Part shown: positions 31,310 to 39,126 of the stretch, piece after piece
Layout of the letters: each line of letters opens with the position of its first letter
Position numbering within the stretch: position 1 is the first letter of the stretch
DNA from: Frigoribacterium faeni
Lineage (GTDB): Bacteria > Actinomycetota > Actinomycetes > Actinomycetales > Microbacteriaceae
Direction of reading: 5' to 3'
Assembly: GCF_011761235.1 (NCBI RefSeq)
Contig: NZ_JAAOYW010000002.1
Span: 124,001-188,000, forward strand
Length of the DNA stretch: 64,000 nucleotides
Translations under genes and position numbers: made by a program
Notes under the pieces: model-generated
Databases searched by the model: none
What the model saw: only the letters and a program-made list of their open reading frames with translations
Told to the model about the DNA's origin: nothing

Positions 31310-32413
31310 ATGACGGTCTCGCTCGGTCTCCCCACGATCCCCCGGCGCCTCGCCGCGGGCGACGCGGGCGCCGCCCTGCCCGCCCGGCCCGCCGCCGACT
31401 CGGCCCCCGGCCTGCTCGACCGCTTTGGCCGCACCGCGACCGACCTGCGCGTGTCGCTCACCGACCGCTGCAACCTGCGCTGCACCTACTGCATGCCCGC
31501 CGACGGCCTGCCCTGGCTGCCGAAGGACCAGGCGCTCAGCGCCGACGAGATCGTCCGGCTGGTGGGCGTCGGCGTGCGCGACCTCGGCGTGCGCCAGGTG
31601 CGCTTCACGGGCGGCGAGCCGCTGCTCCGCGCCGACCTCGTCGACATCGTGCGCCGCGTCGCCGCGCTCGAGCCGCGCCCCGACATCTCGCTGACCACCA
31701 ACGCGATCGGCCTCGCGCAGCGCGCGGGCGCCCTCGCCGACGCCGGGCTCGACCGCATCAACGTGTCGCTCGACTCGCTGCACGCCGAGACCTTCGAGAC
31801 GCTGACCCGCCGGCCGTTCCTCGACAAGGTGCTCGCCGGCGTCGACGCCGCCGCGGCGGCCGGGCTGACCCCGATCAAGATCAACGCGGTGCTGCTGCCC
31901 GGGGTCAACGACCACGAGGCGGCCGACCTGCTGGCCTGGTCGCTCGAGAGGGGCCACGAGCTGCGCTTCATCGAGCAGATGCCCCTCGACGCGGACCGGA
32001 CCTGGCACCGCGCCTCCTTCGTGACGGCCGACGACATCCGGGGCAGGCTCGCCGAGCGCTTCGTGCTGAGCCCGCACGCCGCTCCGAGGGACGGCGCGCC
32101 CGCCGAGCGCTTCGACGCGGTCGGCCTGGGCGCCGAGGCCGGGCTCGCGGGCACGGTCGGCATCATCGCGTCGGTCAGCGAGCCGTTCTGCGGCGACTGC
32201 CGGCGCACCCGCCTCACCGCCGAGGGAGGCGTGCGCAGCTGCCTCTTCGGCGACGCCGAGACCGGCCTGCGCGACCCGCTGCGCGCCGGGGCGAGCGACG
32301 CCGAGCTCGCCGATCTCTGGCGCGGGGCCATGTGGGCGAAGCCCGCCTCGCACGGCATCGACCGCGACGACTTCGTGCAGCCCGTCCGCACCATGAGCGC
32401 CATCGGAGGCTGA
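31310..32413 (+). CDS. moaA: GTP 3',8-cyclase MoaA
   Basis: The 367-residue radical SAM enzyme performs the first step of molybdopterin synthesis, converting GTP to 3',8-cyclo-GTP. The N-terminal 4Fe-4S motif is CNLRCTYC with Cys 54, 58 and 61; the SAM-binding FTGGEPLLR follows, then TTNAIGLAQRA and RINVSLDSL. The C-terminal GTP-binding cluster has Cys 294, 297 and 311 in EPFCGDCRRTRLT and VRSCLF. The protein ends SAIGG, the conserved C-terminal Gly-Gly needed with MoaC. No moaC lies nearby. moaD follows two bases after the stop. Confidence 0.95.
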   Translation: MTVSLGLPTIPRRLAAGDAGAALPARPAADSAPGLLDRFGRTATDLRVSLTDRCNLRCTYCMPADGLPWLPKDQALSADEIVRLVGVGVRDLGVRQVRFTGGEPLLRADLVDIVRRVAALEPRPDISLTTNAIGLAQRAGALADAGLDRINVSLDSLHAETFETLTRRPFLDKVLAGVDAAAAAGLTPIKINAVLLPGVNDHEAADLLAWSLERGHELRFIEQMPLDADRTWHRASFVTADDIRGRLAERFVLSPHAAPRDGAPAERFDAVGLGAEAGLAGTVGIIASVSEPFCGDCRRTRLTAEGGVRSCLFGDAETGLRDPLRAGASDAELADLWRGAMWAKPASHGIDRDDFVQPVRTMSAIGG

Positions 32414-32415
32414 CC

Positions 32416-32685
32416 GTGACCCGCACCACCCTGAGGTTCTTCGCCGCCGCCCGGGCCGCCGTCGGGCGCGACGAGCAGGTCGTCGAGGTGCCGGCGTCGG
32501 AGTCGCCGACCATCGGACGGCTGCTGACCGAGGTGCGCCCGGTCGAGGGCACGTCGGCGGCCGACTGGCGCGACGTGCTGCTGCGCTGCTCGTTCCTCGT
32601 CGACGGGGTGACCACCCGCGACCGCGAGCAGGTCGTGGCCGACGGCGACGTCGTCGACGTCATGCCGCCGTTCGCCGGCGGCTGA
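32416..32685 (+). CDS. moaD: Molybdopterin synthase sulfur carrier subunit MoaD
   Basis: The 89-residue ubiquitin-like protein (LRFFAAARAAVGRDEQVVEVP ... VDVMPPFAGG) ends in the Gly-Gly that is adenylated by MoeB and thiocarboxylated. It supplies sulfur to the large subunit MoaE, which is not in the window. GTG start two bases after moaA. It converges with the MoeB-rhodanese gene, its likely activating enzyme, across a repeat-rich gap. Confidence 0.92.
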   Translation: MTRTTLRFFAAARAAVGRDEQVVEVPASESPTIGRLLTEVRPVEGTSAADWRDVLLRCSFLVDGVTTRDREQVVADGDVVDVMPPFAGG

Positions 32686-32693
32686 GCCGGACT

Positions 32694-32788
32694 GCGCCGG
32701 GTCGGGCGGCGCCGGGTCGGGCGGCCTAGCGGCGCCGGACGGACGGCGCCGGACGGGCGCGCGTCAGGCGCGGGCGCGCGTCAGGCGC
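32694..32788. repeat. Successive short tandem duplications ending in the moeB stop
   Basis: Three tandem pairs follow each other between convergent moaD and moeB: GCGCCGGGTCGGGCGG (32694 and 32709, period 15), GGCGCCGGACGG (32731 and 32745, period 14), and GGGCGCGCGTCAGGCGC (32755-32771 and 32772-32788, period 17, exact). The last pair duplicates the moeB stop region: the real stop is at 32781 and a copy at 32764. Confidence 0.85.
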
Positions 32789-34031
32789 GGGCGGCCGAGG
32801 AGGCGCGCAGCTGCCAGGCGAGCATGCCCCCGTCGAGCACGGCCACGTCGTAGCCGTCGGCGACGAGCAGCTCGGCCGCCGCCCGCGCCCTCGGCCCGCG
32901 GGCGCAGTACGCGATGACGGGGAGCCCCGGGTCGAGCTCGGGGCGCTGCCGGGTGCGGACGCCCAGGCCCGCCGCGAGCACGTCGCCGGGCAGGTGCGCG
33001 AAGGCGTGCTCGTCGGGCTCGCGGACGTCGAGCAGGGTGAAGGCCGCCTCGCCCGCGTCCCGGGCCGCGAGGAGCTCGACGAGGTCGTCGACCGAGACGT
33101 CCGGGCTGCGGGTGCCGGGGGCCGCGGTCGCGGGCGGCGTCGCCTGGCCGGCCCGCGCCTCCTCGGTGTCGGCACCGGGCACGGACGACCCGGCGCCGGC
33201 GGTCGCGGTGCGGGAGGCGTTGGCCGCCGCCCGCTCGGCGGCACGGTGCGGCGCCCGGCGGAGGCGGCTCTCGCGCCAGGTGGCCGCGCCCGCGTCGATC
33301 GTCACGACGCGGCCCAGCAGGGGCTCGCCGACGCCCGTCACGAGCTTGACGACCTCGCTGGCCATCACCGAGCCGACGGTGCCGCAGAGCGGCCCGAGCA
33401 CGCCGACGTCGGCGCACGACTCGTCCCAGCCGCCGGCCGGGGCGGACGGGTGCAGGTCGCGGTAGTCGACGGCACGGCCGTCGGGGGCGGCGTCCCAGAA
33501 GACGCTCACCTGGCCGTCGAGCCTCGCCACGCTGCCCCAGACGACGGGCAGGCCGCGGGCGGCGGCCTCGTCGGCCACGACGTAGCAGGTGTCGAACGAG
33601 TCGCTGCCGTCGACGACGACGTCCCAGCCGTCGAGCAGCCCCGCGGTCTCGGCGGTCAGCCGCACGGGGTGCACGACGACGTGCGTGTCGGGGGCCGTGG
33701 CGCGCACGCGCTCGGCGGCGATCCGGGCCTTCGGCAGGCCGACGTCGCCCGGCGAGAACAGCACCTGGCGCTGCAGGTTCGACCGGTCGACGACGTCGTC
33801 GTCGACGACTCCCAGCGTCCCCACACCCGAGGCTGCGAGATATTGGACAGTCGGCGATCCCAGACCGCCGGCGCCGACGACCAGCACGCGAGCCGCGCGC
33901 AGTCGGGCCTGGGCCGTCAGCCCGAAGCCCGGCAGCCGCACGGTGCGCGACCAGCGCTCGTCGGTCTCGTCGCCGGCCGCCGGCCCCGACGTGCCCGACG
34001 CGACCGAGACGAGAGGGGGCAGTGACGACAT
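32781..34031 (-). CDS. MoeB/ThiF-type adenylyltransferase with rhodanese domain
   Basis: The 416-residue protein activates the sulfur carrier MoaD (or ThiS) by adenylating its C-terminal Gly. The E1-like domain has ARVLVVGAGGLGSPTVQYLAASGVG near residues 46-70, DRSNLQRQVLF, and CADVGVLGPLCGTVGS; a first CxxC zinc pair seen in E. coli MoeB is not evident. After an Ala/Thr-rich linker a C-terminal rhodanese domain (about 310-416) follows with the active Cys in IAYCARGPRARAAAELL near 376, able to pass sulfur to the carrier, as in MOCS3/Uba4. The ATG at 34031 has a strong AGGAGG and a TACTGT hexamer upstream. Opposite moaD. Confidence 0.9.
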   Translation of the reverse strand: MSSLPPLVSVASGTSGPAAGDETDERWSRTVRLPGFGLTAQARLRAARVLVVGAGGLGSPTVQYLAASGVGTLGVVDDDVVDRSNLQRQVLFSPGDVGLPKARIAAERVRATAPDTHVVVHPVRLTAETAGLLDGWDVVVDGSDSFDTCYVVADEAAARGLPVVWGSVARLDGQVSVFWDAAPDGRAVDYRDLHPSAPAGGWDESCADVGVLGPLCGTVGSVMASEVVKLVTGVGEPLLGRVVTIDAGAATWRESRLRRAPHRAAERAAANASRTATAGAGSSVPGADTEEARAGQATPPATAAPGTRSPDVSVDDLVELLAARDAGEAAFTLLDVREPDEHAFAHLPGDVLAAGLGVRTRQRPELDPGLPVIAYCARGPRARAAAELLVADGYDVAVLDGGMLAWQLRASSAARA

Positions 34032-35721
34032 GGCAGACCTCCTGAGACGGGCCGCGGACGACGCGACCCCGCCCACAGTAACCCGCGCCCCGGGGCCCGA
34101 GCAGCCGCCGACGCGGGGGCCGTGGGGGCGCCTCCTCCACGGTCGCCACACCGACGCGGTGCTGATCGGCGTGCTCGCGACGGTCGTCTCCGGCGCGTTC
34201 CTCTGGGTGCCGTCGGTCTGGTACGACGAGGCCGCCACGGTCGTCTCGGCGACCCGCACCTGGGGCCAGCTCTGGGCCATGATCCACACCGTCGATCTCG
34301 TCCACGCCGCCTACTACGCGTTCATGCACCTGTGGTTCGACGTGTTCCCCTACTCGCCCACCTCGCTGCGCGTGCCGAGCGCCCTGGCCACCGGCGTCGC
34401 CGCCGGGCTCACCGTGTCGCTCACGCGCATCCTGGTCGACCGGCGCACCGCGGTCGTCGCGGGCCTGCTGTTCACCGTGCTGCCGCGCGTGACGTGGATG
34501 GGCGGCGAGGGCCGCTCGTACGCCCTCTCGGCCCTGTTCGCCGTCGCCCTCACCCTCGTGCTCGTCGTCGCGGCGCGGCGCACCGCCGAGGACGGCCACG
34601 CGCGCACCCGCCGGTCGATCACGCTCTGGTGGGTCGGCTACGCCGTGCTGGCCGTCGTGGCCTGCGCGTTCTTCCTGTACATCGCGCTGCTCGTCGTCGG
34701 GCACGCGCTGACCATGCTCGTCCGGGTGCTGCGCGACCGACGCGACCACGCCGCCGAGCGCGCCGTCGTCGACGAGTGGGCCCGCACGGGCGCCGTCGCG
34801 GTCGTGCCCGCCGCGGGCAGCACCTCGGTGCGCTCGTCGCGCCGTGCCCTGCTGGGCTGGTTCGCCGGCGCCGGCGTGGCCGGGCTGGCCAGCCTGCCGC
34901 TCGCCTGGTTCATCGCGTCGCAGAACAGCCAGGTCAGCTGGATCGAGCGGCCGAGCTTCAGCACCCTGCGCGGCGTGCTCGTCACCCAGTGGTTCACCGG
35001 CAACGAGAACTTCGCCGTCTTCGCGCTCGTCTGCGCCGGCGCGACCCTGGTGGTGCTGGCGCTGCGGCTCGTGCCCGCGGCCCGAGGCTTCGCCGAGGTC
35101 GTGCTGCCGTGGATGATCGTGCCGACCGTCGGGCTCGTCGGCGTCTCGCTGGTCGTCGACCCGCTGTACTCGCCGCGGTACCTCACCTTCGGCACGCCCG
35201 CCATCGCGATGACGATGGCCGTGTCGGTCGCCGCGATCCCGTGGCGCCGCGTCATCGCCCTCGTGCTGCTCGTCGCCGTGGTGCTCACGTCGCCGTCGTA
35301 CGTCGACCAACGGCAGCCGGAGGCCAAGGACTCGGCCGCGTGGGACCAGGTCGCCGATCTCGTCGCCGGCGAGCGAGCCGAGGAGGCGCCCGGCACCCGT
35401 GAGGGCGTCGTCTTCGGCCCCGTGCGGCGCCACCCCAAGGCGACGTCGCGCGTCATCCAGGACACCTACCCCGAGGCGTTCCGGGGCATGTCCGACTTCA
35501 CGCTCGAGACGCCCGGCGCCGAGACCGACGGCCTCTGGGAGACCCAGTACCCGCTCGGCGACGTGCTCGACCGCACCGACGACCTCGACGTCGTCTGGCT
35601 GATCACGAGCGACAAGCAGGACTGGCGACCGCGGGTGACCGAGCAGCTCGGGTCGGTCGGCTTCACGCTCGACCAGGAGTGGGGCCTGACGCGCACCAAC
35701 GTGCTGAAGTTCGTGCGCTGA
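34030..35721 (+). CDS. GT39-like membrane glycosyltransferase
   Basis: The 563-residue polytopic protein resembles the GT39/ArnT-like (GT-C) superfamily that transfers mannose or other sugars from lipid-linked donors. After a Pro-rich 40-residue start it has a first segment with VLIGVLATVVSGAFLWVPSVW followed by YDEAATV, whose DE pair is the usual catalytic metal site of the first extracytoplasmic loop. About ten more membrane segments follow, then a soluble C-terminal domain of about 110 residues (from near 455). Donor and acceptor are unknown. Its ATG (34030) overlaps the divergent moeB ATG (34031) on the opposite strand; a later start cannot be excluded. Confidence 0.75.
   Translation: MADLLRRAADDATPPTVTRAPGPEQPPTRGPWGRLLHGRHTDAVLIGVLATVVSGAFLWVPSVWYDEAATVVSATRTWGQLWAMIHTVDLVHAAYYAFMHLWFDVFPYSPTSLRVPSALATGVAAGLTVSLTRILVDRRTAVVAGLLFTVLPRVTWMGGEGRSYALSALFAVALTLVLVVAARRTAEDGHARTRRSITLWWVGYAVLAVVACAFFLYIALLVVGHALTMLVRVLRDRRDHAAERAVVDEWARTGAVAVVPAAGSTSVRSSRRALLGWFAGAGVAGLASLPLAWFIASQNSQVSWIERPSFSTLRGVLVTQWFTGNENFAVFALVCAGATLVVLALRLVPAARGFAEVVLPWMIVPTVGLVGVSLVVDPLYSPRYLTFGTPAIAMTMAVSVAAIPWRRVIALVLLVAVVLTSPSYVDQRQPEAKDSAAWDQVADLVAGERAEEAPGTREGVVFGPVRRHPKATSRVIQDTYPEAFRGMSDFTLETPGAETDGLWETQYPLGDVLDRTDDLDVVWLITSDKQDWRPRVTEQLGSVGFTLDQEWGLTRTNVLKFVR
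34075..34080 (-). promoter_or_regulatory. Putative -10 of the moeB-like gene (TACTGT)
   Basis: TACTGT on the minus strand, 44 bases before the ATG at 34031; AGGAGGT lies six bases before that ATG. The promoter falls inside the first codons of the divergent glycosyltransferase gene. Confidence 0.45.
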
Positions 35722-35727
35722 GGGCGG

Positions 35728-35794
35728 CGCCCGTCGCGCGTGGTGCGTCGTGCGTCGCGCCTCGTGCGCCGTGCGCCTTGCGCCTTGCGGGTGC
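35728..35794. repeat. Imperfect GTGCG/TCGTGCG low-complexity repeats
   Basis: The gap between the convergent glycosyltransferase and ispE genes is filled with short units of the type GTGCGTC, GTGCGCC and TTGCGCC, repeated about eight times with drift. It codes for nothing recognisable and contains no clear terminator stem. Confidence 0.6.
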
Positions 35795-36733
35795 CTAGTC
35801 GGTGACGACGCGAGCGCCGGGCACCGGCCCCGTGGCCCGCACGACCGTGAGCCGGGCGGCGCTCAGGGCGATCTGCAGCTCGAGCGCCCCGTCGAGGTCG
35901 GGGGCGAGGAACGCCACCGTCGGCCCCGAGCCCGACACGATCCCGGCCAGCGCACCGTTGCCCTCGCCGAGCTCGAGCACGCGGGCGAGGCCCGGCTCGA
36001 GGTGCAGGGCGGGGGCCTGCAGGTCGTTGTGCATGACGTCGGCCAGCAGCTCGGCGTCGCCGGCGCGCAGCGCCTGGAGCACGCCCGTGTCGACGACCGG
36101 CTGGCGCACGGTCGAGATGTCGCTCGAGTGGCGCAGCCGGTGCTCGTCGAGCTCGCGGTAGACCGTCGGGGTCGACAGGCCGAAGTCGGCGAGGGCGAGC
36201 ACCCACTGGAACTGCCCCTTGGCGAGGGCCGGGCTGAGCTCGTCGCCCCGCCCGGTGCCGACGGCCGTGCCGCCCGCGAAGGCGAACGGGACGTCGGCGC
36301 CCAGCTCGGCCGAGAGCTTGAGCAGGTCGTCGCGGCCGAGGCCCGTGCCCCACAGGGCGTCGCAGGCGAGTAGGGTGGCCGCCGCGTCGGCCGAGCCGCC
36401 GCCCATGCCGCCCGCGACGGGCACGGCCTTCTCGATGCTGAGGTCGACGCCGCCCCGGTACCCGGTGGTCGTCGCGAGGAGGCGGGCGGCGCGCACCGCG
36501 AGGTTGCTCTCGTCGGTCGGCACCCCCGACACGTCGACGCCGGGGCCGGCGGTCACGCGGACGGTGAAGTCGTCGGACCGGCGCGCCCGCACGTCTTCGT
36601 AGAGGGACACCGCCTGGTAGGCCGTGGCGAGCTCGTGGTACCCGTCGTCCTGCAGGTCGCCCACGGCGAGGAACACGTTGATCTTGCCCGGGGCACGGGT
36701 GTGGACCACGGTCGGGCCGGCCACGGAGCTCAT
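35795..36733 (-). CDS. ispE: 4-diphosphocytidyl-2-C-methyl-D-erythritol kinase
   Basis: The 312-residue GHMP kinase phosphorylates CDP-methylerythritol in the MEP pathway of isoprenoid synthesis. It has the substrate-binding start [14 protein letters not shown] (Lys17), the ATP-binding [18 protein letters not shown] near 105-121, the catalytic Asp in [21 protein letters not shown] and the C-terminal [14 protein letters not shown]. Length is normal. ATG 36733 is supported by TAGGTT six bases upstream. It is the last gene of a run with the DUF4287-like gene, rsmA, tatD and metG, the usual actinobacterial order, although its own promoter overlaps the stop of the gene before it. Confidence 0.95.
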   Translation of the reverse strand: MSSVAGPTVVHTRAPGKINVFLAVGDLQDDGYHELATAYQAVSLYEDVRARRSDDFTVRVTAGPGVDVSGVPTDESNLAVRAARLLATTTGYRGGVDLSIEKAVPVAGGMGGGSADAAATLLACDALWGTGLGRDDLLKLSAELGADVPFAFAGGTAVGTGRGDELSPALAKGQFQWVLALADFGLSTPTVYRELDEHRLRHSSDISTVRQPVVDTGVLQALRAGDAELLADVMHNDLQAPALHLEPGLARVLELGEGNGALAGIVSGSGPTVAFLAPDLDGALELQIALSAARLTVVRATGPVPGARVVTD

Positions 36734-36739
36734 GCTCCC

Positions 36740-36745
36740 AACCTA
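36740..36745 (-). promoter_or_regulatory. Putative leaderless -10 of ispE (TAGGTT)
   Basis: TAGGTT on the minus strand followed by six bases and the ATG at 36733; it lies just beyond the stop of the upstream gene. Confidence 0.5.
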
Positions 36746-36746
36746 G

Positions 36747-37313
36747 TCAGTTCTGCCGGTCGCCCATGACCCGGAAAGCCCGGGTCATCGCCTCGCGGGC
36801 CGGCTCGACCCGTTCGGGCAGCCGGAGACGGCTCTGCGTGAGGCTGACGCTGCACTTGCCGCCCGTGCCCGGCGAGACCGTCAGCTGCAGGAGCACCTCG
36901 CCCTCGAGCCGCCAACGGGCGGTCGGGTGCGCGGCCGATCGACTGGTCGCCTCGGGCGCCCCGCCGGCGAACTCGGCGAAGCGCTCGACGCCGAGGTCGA
37001 GCAGCTCGAGCGGCCCGCCGCGGAGGCTCCGGCTGACCGACACCGAGAACGTGCCGTCGGCCTGCTGCCCCGGCAGGCGCATCCCGCGGGCCTGTTCGTA
37101 CCGCACGGTGATCGACTGGGCCCACCAGCCGGGCACCTCGTGCTCGTCGACGAGGATGCGCGCGATCTGCGTGTGGGACAGCCGCGTCGCGTCCGCTCCG
37201 TCGAGCAACGCGAACCACTGCTCGCTGCTGCGCCCCGTGCCCGAGGCGAGACGGGCGTCGCTGATCGTGGGGCGCCTCCGGCGGTCGTCGCCACCGGTGC
37301 CCGAGCTGCTCAC
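36747..37313 (-). CDS. DUF4287-like / hypothetical protein
   Basis: The 188-residue protein begins with a 30-residue basic tail, then GRSSEQWFALLDGADATRLSHTQIARILVDEHEVPGWWAQSITVRYEQARGMR, a block resembling DUF4287-type proteins where a small helical unit ends in the Trp-Trp and YEQARG motif. A C-terminal beta-rich half (SVSVSRSLRGGPLELLDLG, RWRLEGEVLLQLTVSPGTGGKCSVSLTQSRL) resembles the START/SRPBCC type that often follows. The GTG start at 37313 is 17 bases after the rsmA stop, so it is co-transcribed with rsmA. Function unknown. Confidence 0.72.
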   Translation of the reverse strand: MSSSGTGGDDRRRRPTISDARLASGTGRSSEQWFALLDGADATRLSHTQIARILVDEHEVPGWWAQSITVRYEQARGMRLPGQQADGTFSVSVSRSLRGGPLELLDLGVERFAEFAGGAPEATSRSAAHPTARWRLEGEVLLQLTVSPGTGGKCSVSLTQSRLRLPERVEPAREAMTRAFRVMGDRQN

Positions 37314-37330
37314 GAGGTCGGCCCGGCCCC

Positions 37331-38170
37331 TCAGGAGGCGACGCGGGCCAGGGCGAGGAAGTCGTCGACGGTGAGCTGCTCGCCCCGCTCGGTCGGCGCG
37401 AGCCCGGCGGCGACGAGGGCCTCGGAGGCGGCGGCCGACGAGCCGTAGACGCCCGAGAGCGACTGCCGCAGCATCTTGCGTCGCTGCTGGAACGCGGCGT
37501 CGACCAGCTCGAAGACGGCGAGCCGCTCGTCTTCGCTGCCCCGCGCCTCCCTGCGGTCGAAGGCGACGAGGATGCTGTCGACGTTCGGCACGGGCCAGAA
37601 GACCTGGCGGCTGACCTGGCCCGCGGTCGAGAACTCGCCGTACCAGGCCGCCTTGATGCTCGGGGCGCCGTAGATCTTCGAGCCCGGCTCGGCCGCGAGG
37701 CGGAGGCCGACCTCGGCCTGCACCATGACGAGCCCGCGCTCGAGGGTCGGGAAGTGCTCGAGGAAGTGCAGCAGCACCGGCACGCTGATGTTGTACGGCA
37801 GGTTCGCGACGAGGTGCGTGGGGCGCGACGGGAGCTCGACGACGCGCATGGCGTCGTCGACGACCACGGACAGGTCGGCGGCGGGCTGCAGCAGCGAGAC
37901 GGTCGTCGGCAGCTGCGCGGCGAGCCGCTTGTCGATCTCGACCGCGACCACGTGGGCGCCCGCCTCGAGCAGCCCGAGCGTCAGCGAGCCGAGGCCGGGC
38001 CCGATCTCGACGACGGAGGTGCCCGCCGAGACCCCGGAGGCCGCGACGATGCGCCGGACCGTGTTCGCGTCGTGCACGAAGTTCTGGCCGAGCTTCTTGG
38101 TCGGCTGGATGCCGAGCAGGTCGGCCAGGTCGCGGATCTCGGCCGGGCCGAGCAGGGTCGAGCGCGACAT
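37331..38170 (-). CDS. rsmA: 16S rRNA dimethyladenosine transferase RsmA
   Basis: The 279-residue SAM-dependent enzyme (KsgA) dimethylates two adjacent adenosines near the 3' end of 16S rRNA during small-subunit assembly. It shows PTKKLGQNFVHDANTVRRIV near 23-42, the SAM-binding VVEIGPGLGSLTLGLLEAG, and the catalytic VANLPYNISVPVLLHFLE near 120. The C terminus contains the usual FQQRRKMLRQSL. The ATG at 38170 shares its first base with the tatD stop (ATGA overlap), indicating translational coupling. Length is normal. Confidence 0.96.
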   Translation of the reverse strand: MSRSTLLGPAEIRDLADLLGIQPTKKLGQNFVHDANTVRRIVAASGVSAGTSVVEIGPGLGSLTLGLLEAGAHVVAVEIDKRLAAQLPTTVSLLQPAADLSVVVDDAMRVVELPSRPTHLVANLPYNISVPVLLHFLEHFPTLERGLVMVQAEVGLRLAAEPGSKIYGAPSIKAAWYGEFSTAGQVSRQVFWPVPNVDSILVAFDRREARGSEDERLAVFELVDAAFQQRRKMLRQSLSGVYGSSAAASEALVAAGLAPTERGEQLTVDDFLALARVAS

Positions 38171-39126
38171 CAGCCCTCGACCGTCACGGGCTCGTCGGTC
38201 CACGAGCCGTAGACCAGCTCGGTGTTCGACGAGATCTGCGCCGCAAGCATCGACACGTCGGTGCCGATCGTCGCGGCCATCGAGCGGAGCGTGTGCGGGA
38301 TGAGGTACGGCGCGTTGGGCCGGCCGCGGAACGGCGTGGGCGTCAGGTACGGCGCGTCGGTCTCGACCATCACGAGGTGGCGGGGCAGCTGCACGAGGGC
38401 GTCGCGCAGCGGCTGCGCGTTCTTGAACGTGACGGTGCCGGCGAACGAGGCGTACCAGCCGTTCTCGGCCAGGATGCTCGCCAGCTCGGGCCCGCCGCTG
38501 AAGCAGTGGAACACGGTGCGCGCGGGCGCGCCGAGCTCGAGCAGCAGGTCGACGACGTCGTCGTGGGCGTCACGGTCGTGGATCTGCAGGGCGAGATCGT
38601 GCTTCTTGGCGATCTCGACGTGCCGGGCGAACGACTCGAGCTGCGCGTCGCGGCCCTCGGCGCCGGTGCGGAAGAAGTCGAGGCCGGTCTCGCCGACGGC
38701 GCGCACGCGCGGCCGCGCGGCCAGCTCGTCGATCTCGTCGAGCGCGTCGTGCAGCTCGCCGCGGGCGGCGAGCAGCGGGGCCTCGTTCGGGTGGATGGCG
38801 ACGGCGGCGAGCACCCGCGGCTCACGGGCCGCGATGTTGGCCGACCAGCGCGACGTCTCGAGGTCGGTGCCGACCTGGACCACGCCGCGGACCCCGACGC
38901 TCGAGGCACGGTCGAGGTGCTCGCGGTAGTCGAGGGCCGGGTGCTGCTCGGTGCCGTCGCCGTCGGCGATCTCGAGGTGCGTGTGGTTGTCGTACACGGG
39001 CACGACGAGGGCCTGCGGGCTCGGCGGGTAGCTCAGGTCGCGGGTCTGCCCGCCCGACTCGGTGGAGGAGCGGTGACGGACGTGCGTGGGGACCTCGCCG
39101 TCGGGGACGCCCCGGGCGTCGCTCAC
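38170..39126 (-). CDS. TatD family metal-dependent hydrolase
   Basis: The 318-residue TIM-barrel protein is a TatD-type DNase/amidohydrolase. A 45-residue N-terminal extension precedes YDNHTHLEIADG, whose HxH binds metal; then GETGLDFFRTGAE, LQIHDRDAHDDVVDLL, FHCFSGGPELAS and VETDAPYLTPTPFRGRPN complete the metal set. TatD enzymes degrade damaged DNA or act on other phosphoesters. The GTG at 39126 overlaps the metG stop (GTGA); an internal start nearer VPVYDNHTH would give the standard N terminus and cannot be excluded. It links metG and rsmA in the usual order. Confidence 0.9.
   Translation of the reverse strand: MSDARGVPDGEVPTHVRHRSSTESGGQTRDLSYPPSPQALVVPVYDNHTHLEIADGDGTEQHPALDYREHLDRASSVGVRGVVQVGTDLETSRWSANIAAREPRVLAAVAIHPNEAPLLAARGELHDALDEIDELAARPRVRAVGETGLDFFRTGAEGRDAQLESFARHVEIAKKHDLALQIHDRDAHDDVVDLLLELGAPARTVFHCFSGGPELASILAENGWYASFAGTVTFKNAQPLRDALVQLPRHLVMVETDAPYLTPTPFRGRPNAPYLIPHTLRSMAATIGTDVSMLAAQISSNTELVYGSWTDEPVTVEG

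Noticed and set aside
30911-32353. Minus-strand frame of 480 codons over moaA
   Set aside because: It reads through the G/C tract and runs antisense to moaA, whose Cys motifs are complete.
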